Below, one piece after another: positions 19,181-28,302 of a DNA stretch of 64,000 nucleotides. The position numbers and the translations under genes are program-made. Under the pieces are notes generated by a model that saw nothing but the letters and a program-made list of their open reading frames with translations, was not told the DNA's origin and ran no database searches. The stretch is from Pontibacter silvestris (lineage in GTDB: Bacteria > Bacteroidota > Bacteroidia > Cytophagales > Hymenobacteraceae): NCBI RefSeq assembly GCF_020907275.1, contig NZ_JAJJWI010000004.1, positions 228,070 to 292,069 of the forward strand, given 5' to 3'. Every line of letters begins with the position of its first letter. Within the stretch, counting starts at the first letter, position 1.

Positions 19181-20089
19181 ATGTCATTACTATTCACCGA
19201 TTTTAAAAGCTGGGAGAAGCATTGCGCAGAAACAGGAGAGCCATTGTATGAGCCCGTGCTGGCGTATGAAATAGAGCAGAAAGGCCGCACTGAAGAATAC
19301 GTGTGGGAGAATATTGCTAAAGCGTTTGAGGTGATGAAAGACGCAGTGCAGACAGGTCTGACGGAAGATATGCGTTCCCGTTCTGGGATGGTGAACAATA
19401 GTGCCAAGAAAGTGGCAAGTTCGCCGGTAACGGTTTTATCGCCGGAGTTTCAGATGCTGGTGTCACGAGCATTAGGGGCTAAAGAAGTTAACTCGTGCAT
19501 GGGGCGCGTGGTAGCGGCTCCAACGGCTGGCGCATCAGGTATATTACCCGGTACACTTACCACACTGCAGGAACTGCATGGCCTGGAAGACAGGAAAATA
19601 CACGAGGGACTTTTAGTTGGGGCAGGAATAGCTTTGATAATTGAGCAGAACGCATCGCTGGCAGGTGCTGTAGGTGGCTGCCAGGCCGAAACAGGAAGTG
19701 CGGCAGCTATGGCTTCTGGTGCAATTGTGTATTGTTTAGGAGGTAATGTAGAGCAAATATTTGCGGCTGTTGCTGTTACTATACAATGTATGCTGGGGCT
19801 AATATGTGACCCGGTAGCGGGGCTGGTAGAGGTGCCCTGTATTGTACGGAATGCCAGTGCTTCGGCTATTGCATTCTCGTCGGCGCAAATGGCTATTGCC
19901 GGTGTCAATCCTGTTATTCCGGTGGACCAGTGTGTGCAGGCACTTGGCGAGGTAGGTGAAAGCATGGAGCGTAAATACAAAGAAACGGCAGAAGGTGGCT
20001 TGGCTAATACTCTAAAGGGGCGTGAGATAGAAAACTTTGTGCTGGTGCAGGATGTAGAGATTCTGCCGGATGAAACAGAAGAGTTGTAG
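19181..20089 (+). CDS. sdaAA: L-serine ammonia-lyase, iron-sulphur-dependent, alpha subunit
   Basis: This enzyme deaminates L-serine to pyruvate and ammonia using a 4Fe-4S cluster. The 302-residue protein matches the alpha (catalytic) domain: NSCMGRVVAAPTAGASG, GGCQAETGSAAAMA, LICDPVAGLVEVPC and the GRE near the C-terminus, with the expected cluster cysteines. The beta subunit, which is fused in many bacteria, is absent from the window and must lie elsewhere. A strong terminator follows 22 nt after the stop. Confidence 0.92.
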   Translation: MSLLFTDFKSWEKHCAETGEPLYEPVLAYEIEQKGRTEEYVWENIAKAFEVMKDAVQTGLTEDMRSRSGMVNNSAKKVASSPVTVLSPEFQMLVSRALGAKEVNSCMGRVVAAPTAGASGILPGTLTTLQELHGLEDRKIHEGLLVGAGIALIIEQNASLAGAVGGCQAETGSAAAMASGAIVYCLGGNVEQIFAAVAVTIQCMLGLICDPVAGLVEVPCIVRNASASAIAFSSAQMAIAGVNPVIPVDQCVQALGEVGESMERKYKETAEGGLANTLKGREIENFVLVQDVEILPDETEEL

Positions 20090-20111
20090 TTATAAGCAAT
20101 TGGCCTGTTGA

Positions 20112-20142
20112 AAGCCTGAACTTTTATAGTTCAGGCTTTTTT
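20112..20142 (+). terminator. Terminator after serine deaminase gene
   Basis: The arms AAGCCTGAAC (20112-20121) and GTTCAGGCTT (20129-20138) are perfect, with a 7-nt loop, followed by a run of T residues. Confidence 0.9.
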
Positions 20143-20259
20143 GTTTTTATAAGTTAAGAAACTGGCACAATATATGAGAATGCTATATTTACATTAACGA
20201 TCCATCTGCCAAAACTATAAACTGCGAAAAAACAATTTCTTACCGCAGCGTTAGCCGGC

Positions 20260-20955
20260 GTGCTAATGCTGTCTTCCTGCGCTGTGCCTCAAATGGCCAT
20301 AGAATCTACTTTTAAAGAACAAGCCGAAGAACTTCCTATAGAAGGGCGCAAAGCATTTAACCCCAACGGTACTTTCAGTATAGGCCCCTTTACGGTAGCA
20401 AATGTTAACAGGGGCTGGAAGCATATCGGGGGCTTCTCCATATTCAGCTACAACAACGTTAGAGCCAATCAACAACATGAGTTTAATGTGCAGAACGAGC
20501 AGGGCAGCGAGTGGTATGTATTTGGGGCAAGTAACCTTCAGGAAAAGTCACTCAAATCTAATACAGGCATAACCATAGAAGTAGCGCCTAACATGGAATA
20601 TTATGCCAGTTACTTCACGTCTCCCGAAAGTGGCCAATGGCACCTGCTTACCATAGACCCAAGAAATTACCTGGAGCGGGATAAGTTTGAAGGCGAACTT
20701 TCCAACGGAAGCATGACTTATAAACTAAAGCCTGTGTATAAGTTTGAAGATAAAAGCCTGCCTATGCCGGATATTATCGGCTATGAATTTAAAGATGGTG
20801 ACAGCATAATAGCCGCAGTGCAGGTAGTAGACAACGGCAAAGTTTGGGTGAAAGCAGGGTTAGCGGCTGATACGCGTATGGTGCTGGCCAGCGCTGTGGC
20901 ATCTTTGTTGCTCTACGACAAGCTTAGCGAGGATGTTGAACACACTGAACTTTAA
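20260..20955 (+). CDS. Lipoprotein of unknown function with damaged start
   Basis: The product has a clear lipobox (VLMLSSC) followed by about 220 mature residues rich in beta-strand pattern (IGPFTVANVNRGWKHIGG, MPDIIGYEFKDGDSIIAAV). I do not recognise a family. The shortest defensible start is GTG 20260, but this cuts the signal peptide: the same frame continues upstream as AKKQFLTAALAGVLML from 20224, where no ATG, GTG or TTG occurs before the TAA at 20218. The upstream sequence looks like a standard lipoprotein leader whose start has been lost or shifted by a change near the A6 run at 20227-20232. Whether it is expressed is uncertain. Confidence 0.6.
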   Translation: MLMLSSCAVPQMAIESTFKEQAEELPIEGRKAFNPNGTFSIGPFTVANVNRGWKHIGGFSIFSYNNVRANQQHEFNVQNEQGSEWYVFGASNLQEKSLKSNTGITIEVAPNMEYYASYFTSPESGQWHLLTIDPRNYLERDKFEGELSNGSMTYKLKPVYKFEDKSLPMPDIIGYEFKDGDSIIAAVQVVDNGKVWVKAGLAADTRMVLASAVASLLLYDKLSEDVEHTEL

Positions 20956-21102
20956 CAGATGGTTTCGCTGTTGCTTCTTTCAATAGTAGTAAGCTGATAG
21001 TTAATTGTTTATATTGCTGTGGCGTATAAATTACAGGTATGTTCTGGTGGTGTCTCTGTAGGTTTATTCTCCTGTTTGTTTTGTAATGATAGCTGTACAT
21101 AG

Positions 21103-22278
21103 ATGAAAAAATTCTTTTGGTGGTGTGCCGGAGCCGACGACACTATTCTGGATAAATGCTCTAAATCGGAGCATATAAAATATGCAGGTGTAGGTGCTAC
21201 GGTTCTTTTTACAGGGGTATTGGCAAGTATATCCGGAGGATATGCCCTTTATACTGTGTTTGATTCAGTACCTATGGCCGTGGCTTTTGGTTTACTATGG
21301 GGTGCCGTAATCTTTAACCTTGACCGTTTTATTGTTTCCACTATCCGGAAAGAGGGCAAATTCTGGAAAGAACTGCTGATGATAATGCCCCGCATTATGC
21401 TGGCCCTGGTGCTGGCGGTAGTTATATCAAAGCCGCTGGAACTGAAAATATTTGATAAAGAGATTCAGGCAGTGCTGAAAGAAAAGCAGGCCCAACTGGC
21501 TATTGAGCACAAGGAACTGGTAGGGCAGCAATACGTGGAGGTAGATTCTATTAAAAACGAAATTGCCGGTATTCGCCAGGAAGTAGCTGCAAAGCTACAG
21601 GAACGTAACAGACTTTATGATGCGTTTGCCGCTGAGGCAGATGGCACTGGCGGTACAGGAAAAGTAGGTAAAGGCCCTATTTATGAAGAGAAGAAACAAC
21701 AATATGATAAAGTTGACGAGGAGCTAAAACTGCTGCAGGCCGATGCACAGCAGCGTATAAGCCTTCGGGAGCAACGTATTTCTGACCTGATGAAGCAATA
21801 TGATGCTACTGTTGCTGAAGGGCAAGCTAGCTTCTCTAATTATGATGGATTGATGGCGCGTATTAATGCGCTGGATACTTTGCCCTGGTTACCGGTGTTT
21901 TTTATTACGCTGCTTTTTATCTGTTTAGAAACAGCCCCTGTATTAACAAAGTTGATTACTAGTAAAGGGCCTTATGACGATATTCTGAAGGGTATAGAGC
22001 ACGAACGCACTACTAAGGAAATGCAGCGCGTAGCAGAGCGGCAGAAGCAGTATGATACAAGGCAGGCTGTGGCAGAGGCTAAATTTACCGCCCGAACCGA
22101 ATATGAAGTGGCAGCTAAGCAGGAAGAAGAAAAGCTTAAGTCTGATGCTCACCTGGAGGTGGTACGAGAGTCTGCTGCAGTCTGGAAAGAGCGAAAGTTA
22201 GCCGATGTAAACCGCAGCCCTAATGCAGCCTCAGAAGTGCTAAACGATGGGGAAGAGAACGGCTACTACAAGTGGTAA
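21103..22278 (+). CDS. DUF4407 domain-containing membrane protein
   Basis: This is a 391-residue protein of the DUF4407 family, with no assigned function. Two hydrophobic segments near the N-terminus (about 28-70) and one at about 95-110 are followed by a long charged coiled-coil region (about 120-260, rich in Glu, Gln, Lys), another membrane segment (WLPVFFITLLFICLETAPV, about 265-285) and a C-terminal basic/acidic helix. The topology suggests a membrane-anchored coiled-coil protein. It begins MKKFFWWCAGADD, the usual family start. It stands alone and ends at a strong hairpin. Confidence 0.87.
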   Translation: MKKFFWWCAGADDTILDKCSKSEHIKYAGVGATVLFTGVLASISGGYALYTVFDSVPMAVAFGLLWGAVIFNLDRFIVSTIRKEGKFWKELLMIMPRIMLALVLAVVISKPLELKIFDKEIQAVLKEKQAQLAIEHKELVGQQYVEVDSIKNEIAGIRQEVAAKLQERNRLYDAFAAEADGTGGTGKVGKGPIYEEKKQQYDKVDEELKLLQADAQQRISLREQRISDLMKQYDATVAEGQASFSNYDGLMARINALDTLPWLPVFFITLLFICLETAPVLTKLITSKGPYDDILKGIEHERTTKEMQRVAERQKQYDTRQAVAEAKFTARTEYEVAAKQEEEKLKSDAHLEVVRESAAVWKERKLADVNRSPNAASEVLNDGEENGYYKW

Positions 22279-22315
22279 TTTTATTCGGGTAAGCTCCAAT
22301 ACACATAAACTTATC

Positions 22316-22358
22316 AAAAATACCTGCAAGTGCCGATGCACCTGCAGGTATTTTTTTT
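22316..22358 (+). terminator. Terminator after DUF4407 gene
   Basis: The arms AAAAATACCTGCA and TGCAGGTATTTTT (22316-22328 and 22343-22355) flank an inner GTGC/GCAC hairpin. A run of T residues follows. Confidence 0.88.
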
Positions 22359-22399
22359 GCCTGTGCAGGTAAGAAGTGGCGAAGGGCTTCAGAAATATA

Positions 22400-22407
22400 T
22401 AACTTTG
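22400..22407 (+). promoter_or_regulatory. -7 box (TAACTTTG) for the aminotransferase gene
   Basis: This is an exact TAnnTTTG match 29 nt before the ATG at 22436. No TTTG was found at the -33 position. Confidence 0.4.
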
Positions 22408-22435
22408 GCTCATCTTAAATTAAAAGAAAAATAAC

Positions 22436-23692
22436 ATGTCCGTTTCTAAAATGGCTCAAACTCTTATCGGTTCAGAAATTATAAAACTGGCCGGTGAGGT
22501 AAATAGCATGATAGCCCGAGGGGAGCAAATATGCAACCTGACCATAGGCGATTTTGACTCCAGTATTTATCCCATACCAGAAGAACTTAAGGAAGAAATT
22601 ACAAAAGCATATGCCCAAGGTCATACCAACTATCCTCCGGCAAACGGGGTGGCAGTATTACGACAGGCTGTTGCTGCTTTCATAAAAGAAAGGCTTGGCT
22701 TAGAGTATCCTGAGAATGATATTTTAGTGGCTGGTGGTTCCCGTCCGCTTATTTACAGTGCTTATATGGCTATTGTAGACCCAGGCGATAGAGTGGTTTT
22801 CCCAACGCCATCGTGGAATAACAACCACTATTGCCACTTGTCAGGAGCTAGGCCTGTGGTAGTGCCAACAAAGCCGGAGCATAAGTTTATGCCAACCGCA
22901 GCCGATGTGGCTCCATTGCTGAAGGGGGCTACGTTGTTGGCGCTTTGTTCACCGCTGAACCCAACTGGTACTGTATTTTCTAAAGAAGACCTGGAAGCAA
23001 TCTGTGACCTGGTGCTGGAAGAGAACAAAAGCCGCGCAGCAGGCGAGAAACCCCTTTACATCCTCTACGACCAAATTTACTGGATGCTTACATTTGGAGA
23101 AACAGAGCACTTTAACCCGGTGAGCCTGCGTCCTGAGCTAAAAGATTATGTGATCTTTATTGATGGCATCTCAAAATGTTTTGCCGCTACGGGAGTGCGT
23201 GTAGGCTACGGCTATGGCCCAAGTGTGGTAATGGATAAAATGAAGACCCTGGTTGGCCACATGGGGGCATGGGCGCCTAAGGCCGAACAGATAGCCACTG
23301 CCAAATATATTGGGCAAGGAGAGCAGGTGAATAGCTTTATGACAGGCTTTAAGCAGAAGGTACAACAAAGCCTGGATGTGCTGTACAAAGGCTTTAAAGA
23401 TCTGAAGTCGGAAGGATATGCTGTTGATGCGGTAGAGCCAATGGGCGCTATTTACCTTTCGGTGCAGATGGATTTAGCCAGAAAAACAACAGCAGAAGGA
23501 AAGGTGCTGGAAACTAGTCAGGATATTGCTTACTACATTTTAGAAAAGGCCAAACTAGCTGTGGTTCCGTTCTCAGCTTTCGGTACTGCCAAAAGCCTAA
23601 ACTGGTTCAGATTATCGGTAGGTGGAGCTTCTCTTGAGGCTATTCAGGCTTCGTTAGAGAGGCTGCGTGAGGCGCTGCAGAAGCTTAAGTAG
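22436..23692 (+). CDS. PLP-dependent class I/II aminotransferase
   Basis: This is a 418-residue cytosolic aminotransferase of the aspartate/aromatic aminotransferase superfamily. The PLP-binding elements are present: SPLNPTGTVF, the YDQIYW loop and the Schiff-base Lys in DGISKCFAATGVRVGYG. No signal peptide is seen. The substrate is not readable; the family handles aspartate, methionine or aromatic amino acids. It faces an Lrp/AsnC regulator across a shared terminator, and Lrp proteins often respond to amino acids, so a functional link is possible but not shown. Confidence 0.9.
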   Translation: MSVSKMAQTLIGSEIIKLAGEVNSMIARGEQICNLTIGDFDSSIYPIPEELKEEITKAYAQGHTNYPPANGVAVLRQAVAAFIKERLGLEYPENDILVAGGSRPLIYSAYMAIVDPGDRVVFPTPSWNNNHYCHLSGARPVVVPTKPEHKFMPTAADVAPLLKGATLLALCSPLNPTGTVFSKEDLEAICDLVLEENKSRAAGEKPLYILYDQIYWMLTFGETEHFNPVSLRPELKDYVIFIDGISKCFAATGVRVGYGYGPSVVMDKMKTLVGHMGAWAPKAEQIATAKYIGQGEQVNSFMTGFKQKVQQSLDVLYKGFKDLKSEGYAVDAVEPMGAIYLSVQMDLARKTTAEGKVLETSQDIAYYILEKAKLAVVPFSAFGTAKSLNWFRLSVGGASLEAIQASLERLREALQKLK

Positions 23693-23715
23693 TTGCTCTC
23701 ATCAGTTTACCAATA

Positions 23716-23754
23716 ATCAAAAAGGCCTTCTTTATTTCAGAAGGCCTTTTTGAT
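23716..23754. terminator. Bidirectional terminator between aminotransferase and lrp-type genes
   Basis: A 16-bp perfect inverted repeat (23716-23731 and 23739-23754, core AAAAAGGCCTTCT) has a 7-nt loop and A/T outer arms, between convergent genes. Confidence 0.92.
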
Positions 23755-23760
23755 TTGTCT

Positions 23761-24219
23761 TTATTGAATGGTTATCTGTCTGCTGATGCTTTCTTCTAAG
23801 GAGATTAGCGTTTCAGTACGTTGCACACCCTCAATTGGCTGCAGCTTTTCATTCAGAACTTCGCGCAGATGTTTAGTATCGCGGCAGATAATTTTGGCAA
23901 ACATGCTATAAGAGCCTGTTGTATAGTGTAGCTCTACAATTTCAGGTATTTGGCGCATTTGTTCTACAGCGTCTTTATACTCTGAACCTTTCTCCAGATA
24001 TACTCCAATAAAAGCGCAAACGTCGAAGCCAACAGCTGATGGGTTTACGAGTAGCTGTGCTCCCTTAACTACACCCATTTCGTTTAGTTTCTTCATGCGC
24101 ACATGTATGGTGCCTCCAGAAACACCTAGTTCTTTCGCGATGTCTGTGTAAGCACGAGTAACATCTTTCATGAGGAGCTGTAAAATCTGGCGGTCCAGAT
24201 TATCGATTTCATAATTCAT
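23761..24219 (-). CDS. Lrp/AsnC family transcriptional regulator
   Basis: This is a 152-residue regulator. Residues 1-60 form the N-terminal helix-turn-helix (LDRQILQLLMKDVTRAYTDIAKELGVSGGTIHVRMKKL), and about 65-150 the RAM ligand-binding domain (VCAFIGVYLEKGSEY, IVELHYTTGSYSMFAKIIC). Such proteins form octamers or dimers that bind amino acids and control amino-acid metabolism. It is convergent with the aminotransferase. The upstream gap of about 350 bp is AT-rich, which suits Lrp-type autoregulation. Confidence 0.94.
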   Translation of the reverse strand: MNYEIDNLDRQILQLLMKDVTRAYTDIAKELGVSGGTIHVRMKKLNEMGVVKGAQLLVNPSAVGFDVCAFIGVYLEKGSEYKDAVEQMRQIPEIVELHYTTGSYSMFAKIICRDTKHLREVLNEKLQPIEGVQRTETLISLEESISRQITIQ

Positions 24220-24577
24220 ACGCTGCTACTTTTTATTAAATTTGTAATATAGCCAACAATTTGGGGGTAAAATTACTGAAAATTTAATTTTAAAAATTAT
24301 AATTAAAAGACTTTAAATTTCTCTTTACTGAATGGCAGTTATTTTTGTTGCTTCACTAACATACGTTAGCAAAATTACAAAAAAACATTCAATCTCAATT
24401 AAAAATGTTAAAAGAGTTGTGGAAGAATTTTTTGTAGGGAGTTGTTATGTAATGGTGAGCAGCTGCTTATGTTGAGTAGATGTGGGAAATTAGTGGGTGA
24501 GCATAAAAGAAGCGGGAAGTACTAAGAGTTAGCAGAAGCAAGAAGTGGCAGGCTGAATGAGTATCAAGCACAGAGCC
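24220..24577. other. Intergenic gap upstream of the Lrp gene
   Basis: The first 200 bp are strongly AT-rich (the likely promoter region of the Lrp gene); the rest is purine-rich on the plus strand. No RNA gene or convincing ORF was seen. Confidence 0.5.
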
Positions 24578-24625
24578 AATAAAAGAACTGCCCTGCTTAC
24601 CAGTAAGCAGGGCAGTTCTTTTATT
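24578..24625 (-). terminator. Hairpin overlapping the lutB stop codon
   Basis: A perfect 23-bp inverted repeat (24578-24600 and 24603-24625, core AAAAGAACTGCCCTGC) starts inside the lutB stop codon on the minus strand. The arm ends in TTCTTTTATT, giving a U-rich end. Confidence 0.85.
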
Positions 24626-25994
24626 TTCGTCTTTCCTTCCAGAGTTGGTTAAAAGACTTTGCAGGTAATTTGAGTGGTTCACGGCGTTTGCTCCACGTAT
24701 CTTTTAGCACCTGTTTAAGGACAAAGTTTTTTATGCTGGCAGGAGCTAAGTTTAGCAGGGTACGGTTTTTCATTGCCTTTTTCCAAAGCATAAAAGTTGT
24801 TTGCTCCTGCTTGTCGGCTAGCCCCTGATCAACACTTTGCCTGCGGTTTAGCAATAGTATGTTGTGTATGTTTATTTTAACGGGACAAACTGATGTACAG
24901 GCACCACATAGGGAACTGGCAAAGCTTAAGTGTTTATTCTCGGCCATGCCATCGTAATGAGGTGTGATAACTGAGCCAATAGGACCGCTATACGTGCTTT
25001 CGTAGGTGTGGCCGCCAATGTTCTTGTATACCGGGCATACATTGAGGCAGGCGCCACAGCGGATGCAGTTTAAGGCTTCACGCTTTTCAGGCAGGCTAAG
25101 CAGCTCTGTACGGCCATTGTCAAGCAATATCACATACATTTCTTCCGGGCCGTCTTTCTCCTGTGGCTGGCGAGGCCCTGTCATAACAGTATTATAGACT
25201 GTCACATTTTGCCCCGTGCCGCTGGTGCTCAGCAAAGGCCAGAAGAGATCTAAGTCCATAATAGACGGAATCATCTTCTCAATGCCTACTATGGCAATAT
25301 GTGTTTTAGGAAAAGAGGTGGAAAGACGGGCGTTGCCTTCATTTTCAGTTACGGCTATACCGCCAACATCTGCAATCAGATAGTTAGCGCCCGTAATGCC
25401 TACTTCTGCCGCTGTATACTTGTCGCGGAGCAGTTTACGTGCCGTTAGTACCAGCTCTTCTGCATTATCGGTAGGGGCAATCTTTAGCTTGCGGACAAAC
25501 AGGTCTGCAATGTCTTTTTTAGACATGTGCATGGCGGGCGTTACAATATGGTAAGGCCGCTGTTCTGCCAGCTGTACAATGTATTCCCCTAAATCAGTTT
25601 CTACTGTTTCAATGCCATTCTTCTCCAGGTAGTCGTTCAGGTGTATCTCCTCCGTGCTCATGGACTTAGATTTTACTACCGAACGGGCGCGTTTCCGCTT
25701 CATAATTTGCCCGATCTCGCGCAATGCCTCCTCTGCATCCCGTGCCCAGATAACCTTACCACCACGGGCTGTAAAGTTTGACTCGAATTCCATTAAATAC
25801 TTGTCCAGGTTATTAATGGTATTCGTTTTTATATATGATGCCCGTTCACGGGCCAGTTCATGATCTGTATACTGGGTAAGGCCCCGCTGTACAGCAGCAT
25901 TGTATTTGCCGATGTTAAATTTAATGGTAGCACGATGGCCTAAGTCAAATGCTTTTGTTTCCGAATCTAATAGAAACTGTTTCAGTCTACTCAT
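24621..25994 (-). CDS. lutB: LutB-like iron-sulphur lactate-utilisation protein
   Basis: This is a 457-residue protein of the LutB/YkgF family, part of the LutABC complex that oxidises lactate to pyruvate. An N-terminal LUD domain (about 70-290; GITGANYLIADVGGIAVTENEGN) is followed by two 4Fe-4S cluster motifs (CIRCGACLNVCP and LCGACTSVCP, about residues 312-322 and 362-372). No lutA or lutC is adjacent, which is unusual; they may lie elsewhere or be missing. A single gene between two terminators. Confidence 0.92.
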   Translation of the reverse strand: MSRLKQFLLDSETKAFDLGHRATIKFNIGKYNAAVQRGLTQYTDHELARERASYIKTNTINNLDKYLMEFESNFTARGGKVIWARDAEEALREIGQIMKRKRARSVVKSKSMSTEEIHLNDYLEKNGIETVETDLGEYIVQLAEQRPYHIVTPAMHMSKKDIADLFVRKLKIAPTDNAEELVLTARKLLRDKYTAAEVGITGANYLIADVGGIAVTENEGNARLSTSFPKTHIAIVGIEKMIPSIMDLDLFWPLLSTSGTGQNVTVYNTVMTGPRQPQEKDGPEEMYVILLDNGRTELLSLPEKREALNCIRCGACLNVCPVYKNIGGHTYESTYSGPIGSVITPHYDGMAENKHLSFASSLCGACTSVCPVKINIHNILLLNRRQSVDQGLADKQEQTTFMLWKKAMKNRTLLNLAPASIKNFVLKQVLKDTWSKRREPLKLPAKSFNQLWKERRK

Positions 25995-26040
25995 ATAATA
26001 CTTCCCTACGGTCTTTCTTGAAATTATACTGATCTTTAAA

Positions 26041-26072
26041 AGAAAAACACCCTAAAGTTAGGGTGTTTTCTT
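26041..26072 (-). terminator. Terminator downstream of the M28 peptidase gene
   Basis: The arms AACACCCTAA and TTAGGGTGTT are near-perfect over about 15 bp, flanked by A runs on the plus strand that give a U-tract on the minus strand. It lies 60 nt after the M28 stop. Confidence 0.8.
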
Positions 26073-26132
26073 AAAAGCCAATAAGGCTAAATGCTTTTTA
26101 TGTTTAACGCTGCTTACAGAGGTGTTAGTATA

Positions 26133-27782
26133 TTATTTCTTATTGCTATCTACTACAATGCGGTTATCGCGGTTAGCCAGCTCCCATGCCACGTGGAACG
26201 CCAGTCTTGCTACCTTCTCTGCACTTTCAAAAATAATTTTATCTACTTCATCACCTGGCTTATGATAGTCATCGTGTACGCCATTAAAGTAGAATACAAT
26301 CGGAATGCCATGCTTAGCGAAGTTGTAGTGGTCAGAACGATAGTAGAATCTGTTTGGATCATTCTCATCGTTGAAAGTATAATCCAGATCGAGGTTGATA
26401 TATTTCTCATTCATCTCCCGGTTTATCTGATCCAGCTCAGAAGATAGTTTATCAGCGCCAATTACATAAATGTAATTGCTGTCGTTGGTTTTCTCATGGT
26501 CGTAGTCCATGCGGCCGATCATGTCTATGTTTACGTCGGCTACTGTGTTTTCAAGCGGGAATATCGGGTTTTCAGAATAGTACTCAGAGCCTAATAACCC
26601 TTTTTCCTCGCCGGTAACTGTCATAAACAGCATGCTGCGTCGAGGACCAAAGCCATCTTTTTTAGCCTGTGCGAAAGCTTCGGCAATTTCTATTACTGCT
26701 ACAGTACCGGAGCCATCATCGTTAGCACCATTAAATATTTTGTCACCTTCTAATGATTCATCCATGCCAACGTGGTCGTAGTGAGCTGTTACGACCACTA
26801 CTTCTTCTTTCTTGTCTGTGCCTTCGATAAAGCCCAATACATTTTCAGTTGATAGGGGAGAGACAATGCGCTCTGTTCTTATTTTTACATCTTTTGCAGC
26901 AGTAAAGTTTGACGCTACCAACTTGTTTGCTGTTGATACCTGAGTGGCATAGCCAAAAAGTTTATCAGGAGTAGTGCCCAGCAAAGTAGCTCCTACTACT
27001 GGAGATACAAAAGCCGTAGTAGCCTGCGTCTGTGGTCCAGAACTTGGAAGGCTTACAGACGGATGACTGGCATAAGCCTTGTAACGTTGTGTCAGGCTGT
27101 TAAACTCTTCAGGAGAGGTGCCTGTTACGATAAGCATGCTTTCAGCACCGTGCTTAGTGGCTGCATCTCTTTTTCTGCGGTAGTCCCGGCCCCAGTCAGA
27201 AGCTTTGTCTGTGCCACTGATAAGAAAATTGCCGTTGCTGCCTTTCGGTTCACCAGCCAGTACTACGACCATTTTACCTGTCACATCCAGGCCGTTATAG
27301 TCGGAGTATTGGTCGCTGTCGATGCCGTATCCTGCAAACACCACATTGGCTGCTTTCTCATCTTGGTAAGCAGTGCCGCCTAACACGAAAAAGTCCTGCA
27401 TCATCAGAAACTTCTCATTGCCTACATTTATGTAACCTGTTCCCCATTGGCTCTGCTCCAGGTCAAAGCTCTGGTAGTAAGGATTGCTGCCATCTTTTAC
27501 AGGGCCTGCTAAGCCATCTTCGCTAAACTCGCGGGAGATGTACTCTGCGGCCATTTTCTGGCCTTTCTCACCTGTGTTACGCCCTTCATATTCATCAGAA
27601 GCAATAACATGCAGGTGCTTAGACAAATCTGCTGCCGTAACGGTGCTGGCATATTTAGGAGCTGCCTCGCTTAACTTGGCAGCATCGGTTACTGGGTTTT
27701 GAGAAGAATTGGATGGAGCCGTTGCACAGCCCGTAGCCAACAACGCTGCCAGTCCATAGGCTGAGAAGTGATTGTACTTCAT
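26133..27782 (-). CDS. M28 family zinc aminopeptidase, lipoprotein
   Basis: This is a 549-residue exported metallopeptidase. The N-terminus has a lipobox (LLATGCATA), so it is probably anchored to the outer membrane. A PA-type insert (about 130-280) precedes the M28 catalytic domain with the zinc ligands VTAHYDHVG, NGANDDGSGT, VTGEEKGLLGSEYY, VNIDMIGRM and DDYHKPGDE. It likely trims peptides in the periplasm or at the cell surface for nutrition. It follows ispF by 16 nt on the same strand and may be co-transcribed with it. Confidence 0.94.
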   Translation of the reverse strand: MKYNHFSAYGLAALLATGCATAPSNSSQNPVTDAAKLSEAAPKYASTVTAADLSKHLHVIASDEYEGRNTGEKGQKMAAEYISREFSEDGLAGPVKDGSNPYYQSFDLEQSQWGTGYINVGNEKFLMMQDFFVLGGTAYQDEKAANVVFAGYGIDSDQYSDYNGLDVTGKMVVVLAGEPKGSNGNFLISGTDKASDWGRDYRRKRDAATKHGAESMLIVTGTSPEEFNSLTQRYKAYASHPSVSLPSSGPQTQATTAFVSPVVGATLLGTTPDKLFGYATQVSTANKLVASNFTAAKDVKIRTERIVSPLSTENVLGFIEGTDKKEEVVVVTAHYDHVGMDESLEGDKIFNGANDDGSGTVAVIEIAEAFAQAKKDGFGPRRSMLFMTVTGEEKGLLGSEYYSENPIFPLENTVADVNIDMIGRMDYDHEKTNDSNYIYVIGADKLSSELDQINREMNEKYINLDLDYTFNDENDPNRFYYRSDHYNFAKHGIPIVFYFNGVHDDYHKPGDEVDKIIFESAEKVARLAFHVAWELANRDNRIVVDSNKK

Positions 27783-27798
27783 TTTATTATAATGATTT

Positions 27799-28302
27799 TT
27801 ATATGGATAGATTAGGATACTGTTTTGATATTAAAACGGTTGCAAAGGCTGCAACACCTTCTTTTTTGCCTACAAAGCCTAAATGTTCGGTGGTAGTGGC
27901 TTTAATAGAAATATCATCTTCCGGAATGCCCATTACTTCTGCCAGGCAGGTTTTCATGGCCGGAATGTGTGGGTTTACCTTTGGCTCCTGAAGGCAGATG
28001 GTAGAGTCTATGTTACCAATCTCGTAGCCTTCCATAGCCAATAAATGGACTACCTCTTTCAGTAGAATTTTGCTGTCTATGCCTTTGTATTTAGGATCTT
28101 TATCAGAGAAGTGATAGCCAATATCGCGCATATTAGCTGCGCCTAGCAGAGCATCGCAGATAACGTGTATTAGCACATCGGCATCGGAATGGCCCAGAGC
28201 ACCATGCGTATGCGGAATTTTAATGCCACCTAACCAGAAGTCTAACCCTCTCTTTAGTTGGTGCACATCATAACCGAAGCCGGTTCTTATCTTAAGTTTC
28301 AT
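27799..28302 (-). CDS. ispF: 2-C-methyl-D-erythritol 2,4-cyclodiphosphate synthase
   Basis: This enzyme cyclises CDP-methylerythritol 2-phosphate to MEcPP in the MEP isoprenoid pathway. The 167-residue protein shows GYDVHQL (metal-binding Asp/His), LGHSDADVLIHVICDAL and ATTTEHLGFVGKKEG, all typical of IspF. It is complete and starts at ATG 28302. It is the upstream gene of a probable two-gene unit with the M28 peptidase. Confidence 0.96.
   Translation of the reverse strand: MKLKIRTGFGYDVHQLKRGLDFWLGGIKIPHTHGALGHSDADVLIHVICDALLGAANMRDIGYHFSDKDPKYKGIDSKILLKEVVHLLAMEGYEIGNIDSTICLQEPKVNPHIPAMKTCLAEVMGIPEDDISIKATTTEHLGFVGKKEGVAAFATVLISKQYPNLSI

Noticed and set aside
24467..24682. 71-codon minus-strand ORF
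   Set aside because: It overlaps the end of lutB and the 23-bp hairpin; a shadow.
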